Below the pieces are notes generated by a model. It was not told the origin of the DNA. It did no database searches and saw nothing but the letters and a program-made list of their open reading frames with translations. The position numbers and the translations under genes are program-made. Source: Kiloniella majae (lineage in GTDB: Bacteria; Pseudomonadota; Alphaproteobacteria; Kiloniellales; Kiloniellaceae). From it: 64,000 nt of DNA. Below are positions 62,916 through 64,000 of this stretch, in pieces (the stretch's first letter is position 1; every line of letters begins with the position of its first letter). The stretch spans positions 1 to 64,000 of the forward strand of contig NZ_MTSZ01000007.1 in NCBI RefSeq assembly GCF_002118315.1. The letters are read 5' to 3'.

Positions 62916-62944
62916 ATATGGCTTAATAAGACCAGTTTTTCAAG
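62916..62944 (-). promoter_or_regulatory. Sigma-32-type promoter of htpG
   Basis: On the minus strand CTTGAA (-35, 62939-62944) and AGCCATAT (-10, 62916-62923, consensus CCCCATnT) are separated by about 15 nt. The gene is a known heat-shock gene in other proteobacteria. The -10 match is partial. Confidence 0.55.
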
Positions 62945-63083
62945 TTATCTCGTTTTAGGGCACGATACTTGTTTACTCAAAGCAGTTGCAGGAATTTTAT
63001 GATCCTGTAAAAACGTACAGATAATTTAACGTGATTGTGTGGTTCGTGTGCCCCCGTGTGCTCCGACAAAAGGTTTGATCCTC

Positions 63084-63728
63084 ATGTTTAATCGGTTTCC
63101 GAAATCAGTATTGTTGACTGTTTTTCTTGTGCTTGGTGGTTGTGCTGCAGGGCCGAATTCTTCACCAAACATGGTTTTTGAACGCAAGGGTGTTGCTGTT
63201 CCAACATTGGCTCAATATCAGTACTGTCATGGGTATGGATGTGCGCGGCAACTAAGCTTTACCATGAGTGATATTGATAAACAGGGGCTGATCAAAGCTT
63301 TTGGGGTGGTGCAAACGCCGCAGCAAGAACGGGCAGCCATGGCAAATGCGGTTGCCTATATGGAGCAAATGAATGCGCCAAAAGCCGGTACTGAAAATGA
63401 TATTGGAGGCACGTTTACAGGCTATGGCCAACCGGGGCAATTGGACTGTGAGGATGAGTCTGTAAATACAACGACAACGTTGATTTTTCTAAAGGAATTA
63501 GGGCTCATACAACATCACAGGCTAAGGTCTCAAGTTACGCGTGGTTTTTTTATTGGCGGCTGGCCTCATACATCCGCGGCTGTTGTTGATGTTTCTACCG
63601 GGAAAAGTTTCGCGATTGATTCCTGGTTTGAGAAGAGCGGTGTGAAGCCGCATATAGTGCCTTATGAAATCTGGTCGTCCGGGTGGGACCCTGAAAAGGA
63701 CGGGCCAGTTCCCTCTGCGCTACAATAA
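63084..63728 (+). CDS. Lipoprotein with candidate transglutaminase-like Cys-His-Asp triad
   Basis: A 214-residue protein with a lipoprotein signal (hydrophobic 8-18, lipobox LGGC, lipidated Cys20). The order and spacing of Cys122 (GQLDCEDES), His162 (WPHTSAAVVDV) and Asp179 (SFAIDSWF) match the catalytic triad of transglutaminase-like cysteine peptidases. Two more cysteines (48, 53) lie early in the mature part. No family name is recognised. The ATG at 63084 is chosen with AAAGG about 10 nt upstream. Likely anchored on the periplasmic side of a membrane. Divergent from htpG. Confidence 0.65.
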   Translation: MFNRFPKSVLLTVFLVLGGCAAGPNSSPNMVFERKGVAVPTLAQYQYCHGYGCARQLSFTMSDIDKQGLIKAFGVVQTPQQERAAMANAVAYMEQMNAPKAGTENDIGGTFTGYGQPGQLDCEDESVNTTTTLIFLKELGLIQHHRLRSQVTRGFFIGGWPHTSAAVVDVSTGKSFAIDSWFEKSGVKPHIVPYEIWSSGWDPEKDGPVPSALQ

Positions 63729-63776
63729 AATACCCTGTTGACGCATACTTTAAATACAGATTAGTTCAGATAGGGG

Positions 63777-64000
63777 TTAGTCAAGGCGGTGACCTAGATC
63801 TTCTGGTGGAATTATCGTTGTGATGATCGCTGTGAAGGTCAGTATAATCAACACGAGGGCTATTTCAGTTCTTATTGACCGGTTGAGTTTTTCGGCTGCT
63901 GGTGCCTGACCTCTTTTGAATTGCGGGACCAGCCTTAATTTGTTTAAGGCCGCAAAGCATAACAGTAGGGCAACAAAAACCGCTTTTGCTAAAAGCATCA
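63777..64000 (-). CDS. CopD-domain membrane protein, 5' part beyond the window
   Basis: The visible C-terminal 70 or so residues have ALNKLRLVPQFKRG, a charged segment AAEKLNRSIRTEIAL and two hydrophobic segments, typical of the C-terminal part of the CopD copper-resistance domain. The reading frame is open to the window edge on the minus strand, so the true start lies outside; the ATG near 63998 is internal. It faces the lipoprotein gene tail to tail. Confidence 0.75.
   Translation of the reverse strand, partial: MLLAKAVFVALLLCFAALNKLRLVPQFKRGQAPAAEKLNRSIRTEIALVLIILTFTAIITTIIPPEDLGHRLD

Noticed and set aside
62985-63070. tRNA-like 3' end (GGTTCG...CTCCGACA) before the lipoprotein gene
   Set aside because: No matching acceptor 5' arm, D arm or anticodon stem could be folded upstream, and the T arm has mismatches.

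Overview
The window looks like a chromosomal segment of an alphaproteobacterium with moderate G+C (judged by eye a little under 50%), probably a free-living, respiratory, marine-type Rhodospirillales/Kiloniellales-like organism. This is an inference from gene content: the order aroA-cmk-rpsA-ihfB-lapA and trpF...trpB-trpA-accD-folC, an FYDLN-type zinc-ribbon protein divergent from aroA, a class II-type EPSP synthase, an AccD that has lost its zinc cysteines, and PAS-only histidine kinases. No insertion sequence, prophage, CRISPR array or rRNA operon was seen.

Layout. 1-16.1 kb is a conserved housekeeping block, almost all on the minus strand: tautomerase, folC, accD, trpA, trpB, a PAP2 phosphatase, trpF, two paralogous membrane proteins, pyrF, an ornithine-cyclodeaminase-family enzyme, lapA, ihfB, rpsA, cmk and aroA. 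A divergent FYDLN protein and tRNA-Ala(GGC) close it. 16.1-20 kb is accessory: a LysR regulator, an AT-rich Stf0 sulfotransferase, a Tat-exported methyl-parathion-hydrolase-like enzyme and the remnant of a periplasmic binding protein. 20-23 kb is the lower histidine-degradation module hutG/hutF-hutC around a palindromic operator. 23-34.5 kb mixes redox and signalling genes: an orphan membrane protein with tandem repeats upstream, a membrane LuxR regulator, cytochrome b plus PepSY protein, a class V PLP enzyme, two histidine kinases, a nitrilase, an SbmA/BacA-like transporter and a beta-hydroxyacid dehydrogenase.

34.6-44.4 kb is a complete form II carbon-monoxide-dehydrogenase-like molybdenum hydroxylase operon, read leftward: coxG, S, L, M, D, E, two xdhC-type genes, a molybdopterin-binding/nucleotidyltransferase fusion and an IscU/SufU-like scaffold. 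The last four genes overlap or nearly overlap. Structural subunits, cofactor maturation and Fe-S supply are thus in one unit. The AYRGAGR active-site loop is form II, so the substrate need not be CO.

44.7-51.7 kb holds small orphan genes, a LysR regulator, a PQQ-type sugar dehydrogenase, a class III aminotransferase, a tandem pair of small paralogous proteins of unknown family, and a GT87 membrane glycosyltransferase. 51.7-55 kb is a low-oxygen/NO module (nnrS, hemN, cytochrome c) with an FNR-type site upstream of hemN. 55.3-64 kb contains acnA (TTG start), an ECF42-type sigma factor with its YciI/DGPF partner, a DUF1223 protein, htpG with a heat-shock-type promoter, a lipoprotein with a candidate Cys-His-Asp triad, and the end of a CopD gene cut by the window edge.

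Most worth following up: the packed repeat region before the orphan at 23.2 kb, the tandem small-protein family at 49.6-50.4 kb, the late cofactor genes of the cox operon, the paralogous membrane pair and PAP2 gene inserted into the trp/pyr block, the hut operator, the hemN FNR site, and the cysteine-protease-like lipoprotein. No clearly new multi-gene system was recognised.
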